Positions 9,108 to 17,645 of a stretch of 64,000 bases of DNA are shown piece after piece; the stretch's first letter is position 1; each line of letters starts with the position of its first letter. Origin of the DNA: Caldinitratiruptor microaerophilus (lineage in GTDB: Bacteria > Bacillota > Sulfobacillia > Symbiobacteriales > ZC4RG38). The notes under the pieces are model-generated. The model worked only from the letters and a program-made list of their open reading frames with translations, was not told where the DNA came from and searched no databases. Both the position numbers and the translations under genes were made by a program. Location: assembly GCF_025999835.1 (NCBI RefSeq), contig NZ_AP025628.1:558001-622000 (forward strand), read 5' to 3'.

Positions 9108-9673
9108 CCACCGCCGCACCCGGCCCCGCCGCGCTGGAACACGTACGCACCACCATCGTGCCCGAACTGCTCGCCGCCTTCCCCGGTGTCGCCGAGGAGC
9201 TGCCGACGCCCTTCGAGATCCCCCAGGTCCGGGTGAGCCCGGAGGCGATCCGGGGCGTCGCCGAGTGGCTGAAGGCCCGGGGCTTCAACATGCTCCTGGA
9301 CCTGGGCGGTGTGGACTACCACCCGCACCGGCAGGGAGAGGACCGCTTCGAGGTCGTGTACCACTTCTTCGCCCTGCCGCAGCTCTGGAAGCTGCGGGTC
9401 CGGGTGCCGGTCGGGGGGCAGAAGCCCGAGGTGCCGAGCCTCTCCGACCTGTGGCCCAACGCCAACCCGGCGGAGCGGGAGGTGTGGGATCAGTTCGGGA
9501 TCCGGTTCCGGGGCCACCCGAATCTGACCCGCATCCTGAACCCGGACGACTGGGAGGGGCACCCGCTCCGCAAGGACTACCCGCTGCGCGGCCCCCGGGC
9601 CATGGGGCCCTATCTCCCTGCCGACCTGAACCGATTCCACCCCTTCAAGGACGAACCACCGGATGAGGGGTGA
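9104..9673 (+). CDS. nuoC: NADH-quinone oxidoreductase subunit C
   Basis: A 189-residue peripheral-arm subunit of the 30-kDa family. Recognisable parts are [11 protein letters not shown], the signature around [20 protein letters not shown], and [13 protein letters not shown] near the C-terminus. It is separate from nuoD, not fused as in E. coli. ATGA overlap with nuoB; the 3' end overlaps the first possible nuoD start. Confidence 0.96.
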   Translation: MTTAAPGPAALEHVRTTIVPELLAAFPGVAEELPTPFEIPQVRVSPEAIRGVAEWLKARGFNMLLDLGGVDYHPHRQGEDRFEVVYHFFALPQLWKLRVRVPVGGQKPEVPSLSDLWPNANPAEREVWDQFGIRFRGHPNLTRILNPDDWEGHPLRKDYPLRGPRAMGPYLPADLNRFHPFKDEPPDEG

Positions 9674-10892
9674 CGAACTCGCCATGAGCACGCTCGACCG
9701 GGAGGACGTCGAGGTCCTGGACGAGAAGCAGGACCGGATGACGATCTCCGTCGGCCCCCACCACCCGTCGACCCACGGCGTGCTCCGCCTCGTGCTCGAG
9801 CTCGAGGGCGAGACCATCGTCAAGGCCCAGCCCGAGCACGGGTTCCTGCACACCGGGATCGAGAAGAGCGCCGAGAACCTGACCTGGACCCAGGCCATCA
9901 CGGTACTCGACCGGATGGACTACCTGTCGCCCCTTTCGAACAACCTCGGCTACGTCCTGGCGGTGGAGAAGCTCCTTGGCGTGGAGGTGCCGCCCAAGGC
10001 CGTCTGGGCCCGGGTGCTCCTCACCGAGCTCCAGCGCATCGCCAGCCACCTGGTGTTCCTGGGCACCGGCGGGCTGGACGTGGGGGCGCAGTCGCCGTAC
10101 TTCTACGCCTTCGACATGCGCGAGGGAATCCTCGACATCTTCGAGGAGACCACGGGCGCCCGCATGAACCCGTCGTACTTCCGGGTCGGCGGGCTGGCGA
10201 AGGATCTGCCGGAGCACTTCGACCGCATCGTCCGGGACTACCTGAAGAAGTTCCCGGGCCGCCTGCAGGAGCTGAAGGACCTCCTGGAGGAGAACCCGAT
10301 CTTCCTGGACCGCACGAAGGGCATCGGGGTGCTGACGGCCGAGCAGGCCATCGCCCTGGGCCTCACCGGCCCGAACCTGCGGGCCAGCGGGGTCGCCTAC
10401 GACGTGCGCAAGGCCTTCCCCTACTGCGGCTACGAGAACTTCCAGTTCGACGTGCCCGTAGGGAAGAACGGCGACGCTTACGACCGCTTCGTCCTCCGCA
10501 TCCGGGAGATCGAGGAGTCGTACAAGATCGTCCAGCAGGCCCTCGACGGCATGCCGGAGGGCCCGCACATGACCTCGAACCGCAAGGTGGCCCTGCCGCC
10601 GAAGGAAGAGGTCCGGCATTCGATGGAAGCGCTCATCCACCACTTCAAGCTGGTCTCCGAGGGCTTCAAGGTGCCGGCCGGCGAGGTGTACCAGGCCATC
10701 GAGTCGCCGCGGGGGGAGTTCGCGGTCTACGTGGTGTCCGATGGCGGCAACAAGCCCTGGCGGGTCCGGGTCCGTCCCCCGAGCTTCTACGCCGTCCACG
10801 CCCTGCCCACGATGCTCCAGGGCGCCATGCTCGCGGACATGGTCATGATCATCGCCGCAGCCGATCCGGTCTTCGGGGAGGTGGACCGCTGA
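9663..10892 (+). CDS. nuoD: NADH-quinone oxidoreductase subunit D
   Basis: A 409-residue 49-kDa subunit that builds the quinone cavity with NuoB. Visible features are VGPHHPSTHGVLRL (quinone-site His), HTGIEKSAENLTW, the F-D-M-R-E region and the C-terminal IIAAADPVFGEVDR. The start may be ATG 9663, overlapping nuoC by 11 nt, or ATG 9684, which gives a shorter N-terminus; the ribosome binding site does not decide. The stop overlaps the nuoE start by 1 nt. Confidence 0.96.
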   Translation: MRGDELAMSTLDREDVEVLDEKQDRMTISVGPHHPSTHGVLRLVLELEGETIVKAQPEHGFLHTGIEKSAENLTWTQAITVLDRMDYLSPLSNNLGYVLAVEKLLGVEVPPKAVWARVLLTELQRIASHLVFLGTGGLDVGAQSPYFYAFDMREGILDIFEETTGARMNPSYFRVGGLAKDLPEHFDRIVRDYLKKFPGRLQELKDLLEENPIFLDRTKGIGVLTAEQAIALGLTGPNLRASGVAYDVRKAFPYCGYENFQFDVPVGKNGDAYDRFVLRIREIEESYKIVQQALDGMPEGPHMTSNRKVALPPKEEVRHSMEALIHHFKLVSEGFKVPAGEVYQAIESPRGEFAVYVVSDGGNKPWRVRVRPPSFYAVHALPTMLQGAMLADMVMIIAAADPVFGEVDR

Positions 10893-11554
10893 TGCCCGTG
10901 TTCGAGGCCCCGGCCTGGGTGAAGGAGCGGGATGCGGAGATCCGCGAGATCCTCTCGCGCTACCCCGACAGCCGGTCGGCCCTCATGCCGCTCCTGCACC
11001 TGGCCCAGGAGGAGCGGGGCTACATCAGCCAGGAGGACATCGAGGCCGTGGCCGGGATCCTGAACCTCACCCCGGCCTACGTGGAGTCCGTCTGCTCCTT
11101 CTACTCCCTGTACCACCGCCACCCGGTGGGCAAGTACGTGCTGCTCGTGTGCAACAACGTCTCCTGCGCCCTGCGGGGCAGCGGCCGCATCGCCGAGCTC
11201 CTGAAGCAGAAGCTCGGGGTCGAGAGCGGCGGCACCACCCCGGACGGGCTCATCACGCTCGAGGTCACCCACGAGTGCCTCGCGAACTGCGACGCGGCGC
11301 CCGTGCTCACCGTCAACGGCGAGTACGTGGTGAAGCTCGACGAGAAGAAGATCGACGGGCTCCTGGCCGACCTGCGGGCCGGCAGGGGTCCCGACGCCTG
11401 GATCGAGCGCAGGCCCGAGACGGGCTACTTCGCCGAGCCGGAGGCCGCACCGCCCGGCTACTGGGGCAAGCCCGGCCGGGCCGAGGCCGAGGTCGCGGCC
11501 GCCGGCGAAGGCGAGCCCGCCCGCGAGGGCGGGGCCGGGGAGGGACAGGCATGA
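10892..11554 (+). CDS. nuoE: NADH-quinone oxidoreductase subunit E (2Fe-2S)
   Basis: A 220-residue thioredoxin-like subunit with the N1a-type 2Fe-2S cluster of the NADH module. Ligands are Cys-x4-Cys (VCNNVSC) and Cys-x3-Cys (ECLANCD). It is longer than the usual 160-170 residues: after about residue 175 there is an acidic, Ala/Gly/Glu-rich tail (EAEVAAAGEGEPAREGG), probably disordered. Overlaps nuoD by 1 nt and nuoF by 4 nt. Confidence 0.95.
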   Translation: MPVFEAPAWVKERDAEIREILSRYPDSRSALMPLLHLAQEERGYISQEDIEAVAGILNLTPAYVESVCSFYSLYHRHPVGKYVLLVCNNVSCALRGSGRIAELLKQKLGVESGGTTPDGLITLEVTHECLANCDAAPVLTVNGEYVVKLDEKKIDGLLADLRAGRGPDAWIERRPETGYFAEPEAAPPGYWGKPGRAEAEVAAAGEGEPAREGGAGEGQA

Positions 11555-12825
11555 GCTTCGAGCCGGTCCTCACCCGGGGCATCGGACAGCTCGACCTCAA
11601 CGACATCGAGGTGTACGAGAAGCAGGGCGGCTACCAGGCGCTGCGCAAGGCCCTGAAGATGACCCCGGACGAGGTGACCGCCGAGGTCACGAAGTCGAAC
11701 CTGCGGGGCCGCGGCGGCGCGGGCTTCCCCACCGGCCGCAAGTGGGGGTTCCTGCCCAAGGACGGCCGGCCCCGCTACCTCGTCTGCAACGCGGACGAGT
11801 CCGAGCCCGGCACCGCCAACAACCGCATCCTCCTCCAGTGGCACCCGCACCAGCTCATCGAGGGGATCCTGATCTCCGCCTACGCCATCGGGGCGGCGAA
11901 GAGCTTCATCTACATCCGCGGCGAGTTCTACCGCGGCTACCGGGCCCTCGTGGAGGCGCTCGCCCAGGCCCGGGCGAAGGGGTACGTGGGCGAGCGGATC
12001 CTGGGCACCGACTTCAGCCAGGAGATCGTGGTGCACCGGGGCGCCGGCGCGTACATCTGCGGCGAGGAGTCGGCCCTCTTGAACTCCCTCGAGGGGAAGC
12101 GGGGCGAGCCCCGGGTCAAGCCCCCGTTCCCGGCCGTGGTCGGCCTGTACGGAATGCCTACCATCATCAACAATGTCGAGACCCTCTCCTGCGTCCCGCA
12201 CATCATCGAGCGGGGGGCGGACTGGTTCCTGTCGATCGGCCCGGCGGGCAGCCCGGGGCCGAAGATCTTCACGGTGAGCGGCCTCGTGCGCCGGCCCGGC
12301 AACTACGAGCTGCCGATGGGCGTGCCCCTCCGGGAGCTCCTCTTCGAGCACGCCGGCGGCATGCTGCCGGGGCGCAAGTTCAAGGCCGTCCAGCCCGGCG
12401 GCGGCTCCACCCCGCTCCTGGTGGAGCAGCACCTGGACACGCCGATGGACTTCGACTCCGTGCGCCAGGCCGGGTCGATGCTCGGCACCGCCGGCGTGAT
12501 GGTCTACGATGACACCGTGAGCATGGCCACCGTCGCCGCCTACCTGGCCCGCTTCTACGCGAACGAGTCCTGCGGCCAGTGCACCCCCTGCCGGGAGGGC
12601 ACCCGCTGGATGAACGTGATCGTGGACCGCATCGAGGCGGGCGGCGGGCGGCCGGAGGACCTGGACGTCCTCCGCAGCTTCGGCTTCAGCATGATGGGCA
12701 CCACGATCTGCCCCTTCAGCGACGCCTCTCAGGGCTTCATCCAGTCGGCCCTCAAGTACTTCCCGGAGGACTTCACGGCCCGCATGTCCGTGGCCGCCGG
12801 CCGGGAGGAGGTGCGAACCGCGTGA
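11551..12825 (+). CDS. nuoF: NADH-quinone oxidoreductase subunit F (NADH, FMN, 4Fe-4S)
   Basis: A 424-residue NADH dehydrogenase subunit. FMN/NADH site: RGRGGAGFPTGRKW and CNADESEPGT; GAGAYICGEESALLNSLEG follows. The N3 4Fe-4S ligands are SCGQCTPCREG and a Cys in TTICPFSDA. Electrons from NADH pass from FMN to NuoE/NuoG. Translationally coupled to both neighbours by 4-nt overlaps. Confidence 0.97.
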   Translation: MSFEPVLTRGIGQLDLNDIEVYEKQGGYQALRKALKMTPDEVTAEVTKSNLRGRGGAGFPTGRKWGFLPKDGRPRYLVCNADESEPGTANNRILLQWHPHQLIEGILISAYAIGAAKSFIYIRGEFYRGYRALVEALAQARAKGYVGERILGTDFSQEIVVHRGAGAYICGEESALLNSLEGKRGEPRVKPPFPAVVGLYGMPTIINNVETLSCVPHIIERGADWFLSIGPAGSPGPKIFTVSGLVRRPGNYELPMGVPLRELLFEHAGGMLPGRKFKAVQPGGGSTPLLVEQHLDTPMDFDSVRQAGSMLGTAGVMVYDDTVSMATVAAYLARFYANESCGQCTPCREGTRWMNVIVDRIEAGGGRPEDLDVLRSFGFSMMGTTICPFSDASQGFIQSALKYFPEDFTARMSVAAGREEVRTA

Positions 12826-15278
12826 GCCAGGAACGGGTCACCGTCACCATCGACGGGCGCACCGTCCAGGTCCCGAAGGGCACGCTCATCATCCACGCGG
12901 CCAGGCAGGCGGGCGTCGAGATCCCCTTCTTCTGCTACCACCCGCAGATGGAGCCGGCCGGCGTCTGCCGCATGTGCCTGGTGCAGGTCGAGAAGATGCC
13001 CAAGCCCGTCACCGCCTGCAACACGCCGGTGGCGGACGGGATGGTCGTGTACACGCAGAACGACAACGTGAAGGGCTACCAGGAGGGCGTGCTGGAGTTC
13101 CTGCTGCTGCACCACCCGCTCGACTGCCCGGTCTGCGACAAGGGCGGCGAGTGCCAGCTCCAGGACCTGACCTTCGCCTACGGCAAGGGCACCAGCCGCC
13201 TGCTGGACCCCAAGCAGCACAAGCCCAAGGCCGTGAACCTGGGGCCGTTCATCGTCCTCGACGAGGAGCGCTGCATCCTCTGCCGGCGCTGCGTCCGCTA
13301 CGATGACGAGATCGCGGTGGAGAACCAGCTGGTCATCGAGGAGCGGGGCCACGACAACCTCATCACGACCGCGGCGGGGCTGCCGTACGAGCACCCCTTC
13401 ACGGGCAACGTGATCGACATGTGCCCGGTGGGCGCGCTCACGAGCGACCTCTACCGGTTCAAGTCCCGGCCGTGGGACCTCTCCAAGGTGGAGAGCGTCT
13501 GCACGGGCTGCTCGCTGGCGTGCCGGGTGCGCCTCGACTTCCGCCACGGGCGGCTCCTGCGGGTCGTCACGGTGGACGCGACGAACGAGGGCCAGTGGAT
13601 CTGCGACCGCGGCCGCTTTGGCTACCAGTACGTGCACTCCGGCGAGCGCGTCACCCAGCCGCTCGTGCGCCGGGACGGCCGGCTCGTGCCCGTCACCTGG
13701 GGCGAGGCCCTGGCCGAGGCGGCCCGTCGCCTGGGCGAGATCCAGGCGGCCCACGGCGCCGGGGCCATCGGCTTCATCGGCGGCGGCCGGCTCACCATCG
13801 AGGAGGCCTACCTGCTGCAGAAGTTCGCCCGGGCCGTGGTCGGCACGAACAACGTCGACCACCGGGTCACGGGCCAGGTCACGGCCGGGCTCGCCGCCTT
13901 CCCGGGCCGCCTCGCCGACCTCAGGGACGCGGACGTGTACCTCCTGGTCGATGTCCTCCCGGCCGAGAAGGCCCCGGTGATGGACCTGCCGATCCGCCAG
14001 GCGCTCCGCCGCCGGCGGGCGCGGCTCGTCTCGATCGGCCCCGCCACCCCGAAGTACCGGTACCGCCACGGGCGCATCGCGGTGCGGCCGGGGCAGACGG
14101 CCGCCGTGCTGGAGGCGCTGGCCCGGGCGGTCCGTGGCCAGGTGCCCGCCGGCGTGCCCGAGGGCGTGGCGCCGGAGGCCGTGGAGGAGACGGCGAAGCT
14201 CCTGACGGGTGCCCGCAAGATCGCCGCCGTATGGGGCGGCGAGGGCGCCGCGGCCGGCAAGGCCCTGCTGGGGCTCCTGCAGGCCCTGCACAGCCCCAAG
14301 GACGGGCGCACGGTCCACCTCCTGATCCCGGGCGAGCAGAACCAGAGCAGGGCCGCGGCCGCCGCCGGCGTCCTGCCCGGCTACCTGCCGGGCTTCCGCT
14401 CCGTGCAGGCCGGCCCGACCCGCGACGCCGTCCAGCGCCTGTGGGGCCGTCCGGTGCCGCAGGCCGCCGGCCTCGACACCGGCGCCATGCTGGCTGCCGC
14501 CGCCCGGGGCGAGCTGAAGGCGCTCTACCTCGTGGGCGCCAACCCCGCCCTCACCTGGCCTGACGGCCGCCTGGCCCGCGAGGCGCTGGAGCGGGCGGAC
14601 CTGGTGATCGTGCACGAGCTCTTCCTGACCGAGACCGCCCGGATGGCGCACATCGTCTTCCCGGCCGCGCCCTTCACGGCGAAGGCCGGCCACTACGCCG
14701 CCCTCGACGGGGAGGTGCGCCCCCAGGCGCCCGCCGCCCAGCAGGCCGGCGGGCAGGCGCAGCCGGACGGCGCCATCCTCGCGGCGCTGGCCCGGGAGAT
14801 GGGCGTGGCCTTCAAGGCGGGCCCGCGGGAGGTGGCCGCCGAGCTCGAGCAGCTCCTGGGCGGCATCCGGCCCGGGGCGGTGCTGCCCGGCGCGCCGGCG
14901 GAGATCCTCGACCGGCCCTTCTACGAGGCGCCGGAGGCCGGCGCCGGGGAGGCCGGCCACACCCTCGCCGTGGTTCCCGTCGACCGCCTCTTCGCCGGGG
15001 GCGGGACCGTCGCCTTCGACGAGGGGGTGGCCCGGGTCGCCAACCGGGCGCAGGCGCTCCTGCACCCGGACGACCTGGCCCGCCTCGGCCTGGCCGAGGG
15101 CGCCCCGGTGCGGCTGGAGGCCGGCGGCGAGGCGATCGAGCTCACCGCGGTGGCCGACGACCGGGTGATCCCCGGCACGGTCCAGGTGCCGCGCCACCTG
15201 CCCGAGGCGCCCGTGAACCGCCTCGGCCCGGGTGCCCGGGTCACCGTCAGCCGGGCGGCCGTGGAGGTGACGGCGTGA
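12822..15278 (+). CDS. nuoG: NADH-quinone oxidoreductase subunit G
   Basis: An 818-residue iron-sulfur subunit. N-terminal ferredoxin domain (about 1-80; FFCYHPQMEPAGVCRMC), a His-Cys 4Fe-4S motif (HHPLDCPVCDKGGECQLQD), a second pair of clusters at CILCRRCVRYDD...CPVGAL, then a molybdopterin-oxidoreductase-type domain that begins with CTGCSLACRV, as in enzymes holding the extra N7 cluster. The C-terminal beta domain (about 715-818) resembles molybdopterin dinucleotide binding domains but cofactor is not expected in NuoG. Start GTG overlaps nuoF. Confidence 0.96.
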   Translation: MSQERVTVTIDGRTVQVPKGTLIIHAARQAGVEIPFFCYHPQMEPAGVCRMCLVQVEKMPKPVTACNTPVADGMVVYTQNDNVKGYQEGVLEFLLLHHPLDCPVCDKGGECQLQDLTFAYGKGTSRLLDPKQHKPKAVNLGPFIVLDEERCILCRRCVRYDDEIAVENQLVIEERGHDNLITTAAGLPYEHPFTGNVIDMCPVGALTSDLYRFKSRPWDLSKVESVCTGCSLACRVRLDFRHGRLLRVVTVDATNEGQWICDRGRFGYQYVHSGERVTQPLVRRDGRLVPVTWGEALAEAARRLGEIQAAHGAGAIGFIGGGRLTIEEAYLLQKFARAVVGTNNVDHRVTGQVTAGLAAFPGRLADLRDADVYLLVDVLPAEKAPVMDLPIRQALRRRRARLVSIGPATPKYRYRHGRIAVRPGQTAAVLEALARAVRGQVPAGVPEGVAPEAVEETAKLLTGARKIAAVWGGEGAAAGKALLGLLQALHSPKDGRTVHLLIPGEQNQSRAAAAAGVLPGYLPGFRSVQAGPTRDAVQRLWGRPVPQAAGLDTGAMLAAAARGELKALYLVGANPALTWPDGRLAREALERADLVIVHELFLTETARMAHIVFPAAPFTAKAGHYAALDGEVRPQAPAAQQAGGQAQPDGAILAALAREMGVAFKAGPREVAAELEQLLGGIRPGAVLPGAPAEILDRPFYEAPEAGAGEAGHTLAVVPVDRLFAGGGTVAFDEGVARVANRAQALLHPDDLARLGLAEGAPVRLEAGGEAIELTAVADDRVIPGTVQVPRHLPEAPVNRLGPGARVTVSRAAVEVTA

Positions 15279-16231
15279 TGGCGGCGGCGCTGGCGTGGAT
15301 CGCCCTCAAGTCGCTGATCCTGATCCTCGTCCTCCTGGGCGGCTTCGCGTACATCATGGTGTTCGAGCGAAAGCTCCTGGGCTGGATGCAGTACCGGCTG
15401 GGGCCCAACCGGGTGGGACCGTGGGGGCTCCTGCAGCCCATCGCCGACGGCGTGAAGATGTTCTTCAAGGAAGACCTCATGCCCCGGGACGCCGACCCGA
15501 TCGTGTTCCACACGGCCCCGATGATCGCCCTGGCCGTGGCGCTCCTGGCCTACGCGCTGATCCCGGTGGCGCCGGGGTGGGCGATCGCCTCTCCCGACGC
15601 CGGCATGCTCACCCTCCTGGCCATCACGAGCCTGGGGGTGTACGGCATCGCCCTGGGGGGCTGGGCGTCCCAGTCGAAGTACGCCCTCCTGGGGTCGCTG
15701 CGGTCGACCGCCCAGATGGTCTCCTACGAGCTGGCCATGGGCATGGCGGCCCTCAGCGTGATGGTGGTGGCCGGGTCGGTGCGGTTCGCGGACATCGTCG
15801 ACGCCCAGGCGGGGCTGTGGAACATCGTCCGGATGCCGGTCGCCTTCCTCGTCTTCTTCATCGCCATGTTCGCCGAGACGAACCGCACGCCGTTCGACCT
15901 GCCCGAGGCCGAGGCGGAGCTGGTCTCCGGCTACAACACCGAGTACAGCGGCATGCGCTTCGCCATGTTCTACATGGCCGAGTACGTCAACATGATCACG
16001 GCCGCCAGCCTCATCACGCTCCTCTTCCTTGGCGGCTGGCGGGGCCCGTGGCTGCCCCCGGTCGTGTGGTTCCTGCTCAAGGTGGTCTTCCTCCTCTTCG
16101 TCTTCATCTGGGTGCGGGCGACCCTGCCCCGCCTGCGCTACGACCGGTTGATGCACTTCGGCTGGAAGGTGCTCCTGCCGGCTTCCGCCGCCAACCTGGT
16201 GGCTTACGCCGCCTGGGTGGCCCTGAGGTGA
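15275..16231 (+). CDS. nuoH: NADH-quinone oxidoreductase subunit H
   Basis: A 318-residue membrane subunit with about eight transmembrane helices, linking the quinone site to the proton channels. Conserved phrases: ERKLLGWMQYRLGPNRVGPWG, NRTPFDLPEAEAELVSGYNTEYSG and WVRATLPRLRYDRLM. It overlaps nuoG by 4 nt. Confidence 0.97.
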   Translation: MMAAALAWIALKSLILILVLLGGFAYIMVFERKLLGWMQYRLGPNRVGPWGLLQPIADGVKMFFKEDLMPRDADPIVFHTAPMIALAVALLAYALIPVAPGWAIASPDAGMLTLLAITSLGVYGIALGGWASQSKYALLGSLRSTAQMVSYELAMGMAALSVMVVAGSVRFADIVDAQAGLWNIVRMPVAFLVFFIAMFAETNRTPFDLPEAEAELVSGYNTEYSGMRFAMFYMAEYVNMITAASLITLLFLGGWRGPWLPPVVWFLLKVVFLLFVFIWVRATLPRLRYDRLMHFGWKVLLPASAANLVAYAAWVALR

Positions 16232-16235
16232 GGGG

Positions 16236-16733
16236 GTGGAGGGCGTGCTGAAGGCGATCGCCAAGGGCCTGGGCACGACGCTCAGGGTCCTGTTCAAGCC
16301 GCCGAGCACGTACGAGTACCCGGAGAAGAAGAAGCCCCGCGCGGCCCGCTTCCGCGGCCGGCACGAGCTGCGGATCTACGAGAACGGGCTGGAGATGTGC
16401 GTCGGGTGCGAACTGTGCCAGGTGGCCTGCCCGGCCAACGCCATCACGGTGGTGGCGGCGGAGAACGACCCGGCCGCCCCGCACAGCCCGGGCGAGCGGT
16501 ACGGGTACAAGTACCAGGTGGACCTCCTCCGCTGCATCTTCTGCGGCCTGTGCGAGGAGGCGTGCCCGACCGACTGCCTGCACCTGACCCAGGAGTTCGA
16601 GCTGGCGGCGTTCACCCGGGAAGCCGAGGTCTACCAGAAGGACCGGCTGCTGGCCAGAAGGCCCTCCGGCTACCGGGTGCCGGAGAACGTCTACCCGCCC
16701 TACACGGGCCGGAAGGCGGCGGTACACGCATGA
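16236..16733 (+). CDS. nuoI: NADH-quinone oxidoreductase subunit I (two 4Fe-4S clusters)
   Basis: A 165-residue ferredoxin-like subunit holding N6a and N6b. Two Cys-x2-Cys-x2-Cys-x3-Cys-Pro motifs are present: CVGCELCQVACP and CIFCGLCEEACP. GTG start after TGAGGGG. The stop overlaps nuoJ. Confidence 0.96.
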   Translation: MEGVLKAIAKGLGTTLRVLFKPPSTYEYPEKKKPRAARFRGRHELRIYENGLEMCVGCELCQVACPANAITVVAAENDPAAPHSPGERYGYKYQVDLLRCIFCGLCEEACPTDCLHLTQEFELAAFTREAEVYQKDRLLARRPSGYRVPENVYPPYTGRKAAVHA

Positions 16734-17233
16734 TGGCGGTGTTCGTCGTGGCGGCGCTGGTGGCGCTGGCGGGCGCGGTGGGAGTGCTGCGGGCCCGCCA
16801 GCCGGTCCACAGCGTCCTCGCCCTCATCCTCAGCTTCGGCGCCCTGGCGGTGCTGTACCTCAGCCTGGCCGGCGAGTTCATGGCCGTGGTCCAGCTCATC
16901 ATCTACGCCGGCGCGATCATGGTCCTGTTCCTGTTCGTCATCGGGCTCCTGACCGCCCGGCTCGACCCCGCCGAGAAGGGCCCCGAGCCGCTCCGGGGGC
17001 AGGTGCCGGCGGCCGCGGCGGCCATGGCCGTGCTGGGCCTCCTCCTGGCGGGCGCCGGCCTGCGGGCGGCGTACGCCCCGGCCGACCCCGCGCCGGCGGC
17101 GGGCTTCGGCGGGGTCCGGGCGTTCGGCCACGAGCTCCTGGTCACCCACGTGTTTCCGTTCGAGCTGACGGCGTTCGTACTGATGGTCGCCGTCGTGGGC
17201 GTCCTCATCCTGGTCGGCCGGCGGCACGCGTAG
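16730..17233 (+). CDS. nuoJ: NADH-quinone oxidoreductase subunit J
   Basis: A 167-residue membrane subunit with five predicted helices. The family pi-bulge helix region is seen in VVQLIIYAGAIMVLFLFVI. It overlaps nuoI by 4 nt. A second in-frame ATG directly follows the first. Confidence 0.95.
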   Translation: MMAVFVVAALVALAGAVGVLRARQPVHSVLALILSFGALAVLYLSLAGEFMAVVQLIIYAGAIMVLFLFVIGLLTARLDPAEKGPEPLRGQVPAAAAAMAVLGLLLAGAGLRAAYAPADPAPAAGFGGVRAFGHELLVTHVFPFELTAFVLMVAVVGVLILVGRRHA

Positions 17234-17267
17234 CCGCCGGGGGCCGGCCCGAGGAGGCAGTCACGTC

Positions 17268-17570
17268 ATGGTTCCCATCTCGGCCTACGTGGCCCTGGCG
17301 TCCGTCCTCTTCATCCTGGGCGGGGCCGGGGTGCTCCTGCGGCGGAGCCCGCTCGTGACCCTCATGTCGATCGAGCTCATGTGGAACAGCGCCAACCTGC
17401 TCCTCGTGGCGTTCTCGCGGCAGTTCGGGTCCCACGACGGCCAGGTCTTCGCCTTCCTCGTCATGGTGGTGGCGGCGGCCGAGGTGGCCATCGGCCTGGC
17501 GCTGGTGGTGCTGGTGTTCCGGCGCCGCGAGCGGGTCGACCTCGACGATGTCCACACCCTGTCCGGCTAG
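17268..17570 (+). CDS. nuoK: NADH-quinone oxidoreductase subunit K
   Basis: A 100-residue subunit with three transmembrane helices, each of expected length. The two membrane Glu residues of the family are present: one in SIELMWNSANLL (helix 2), one in AAAEVAIGLALV (helix 3). ATG after GAGGAGGCAG-like sequence. Confidence 0.96.
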   Translation: MVPISAYVALASVLFILGGAGVLLRRSPLVTLMSIELMWNSANLLLVAFSRQFGSHDGQVFAFLVMVVAAAEVAIGLALVVLVFRRRERVDLDDVHTLSG

Positions 17571-17645
17571 CCGCTGCCGGACCGAACGCGCATCTGTGGC
17601 GGACAGGCCCCGATCCTGCCCGCCCACGAAGGGGACGAGATCACG

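Noticed and set aside
12729-15197. 822-codon minus-strand open frame opposite nuoG
   Set aside because: Composition (Arg, Gly, His, Ala runs) is that of an antisense shadow; nuoG is certain.
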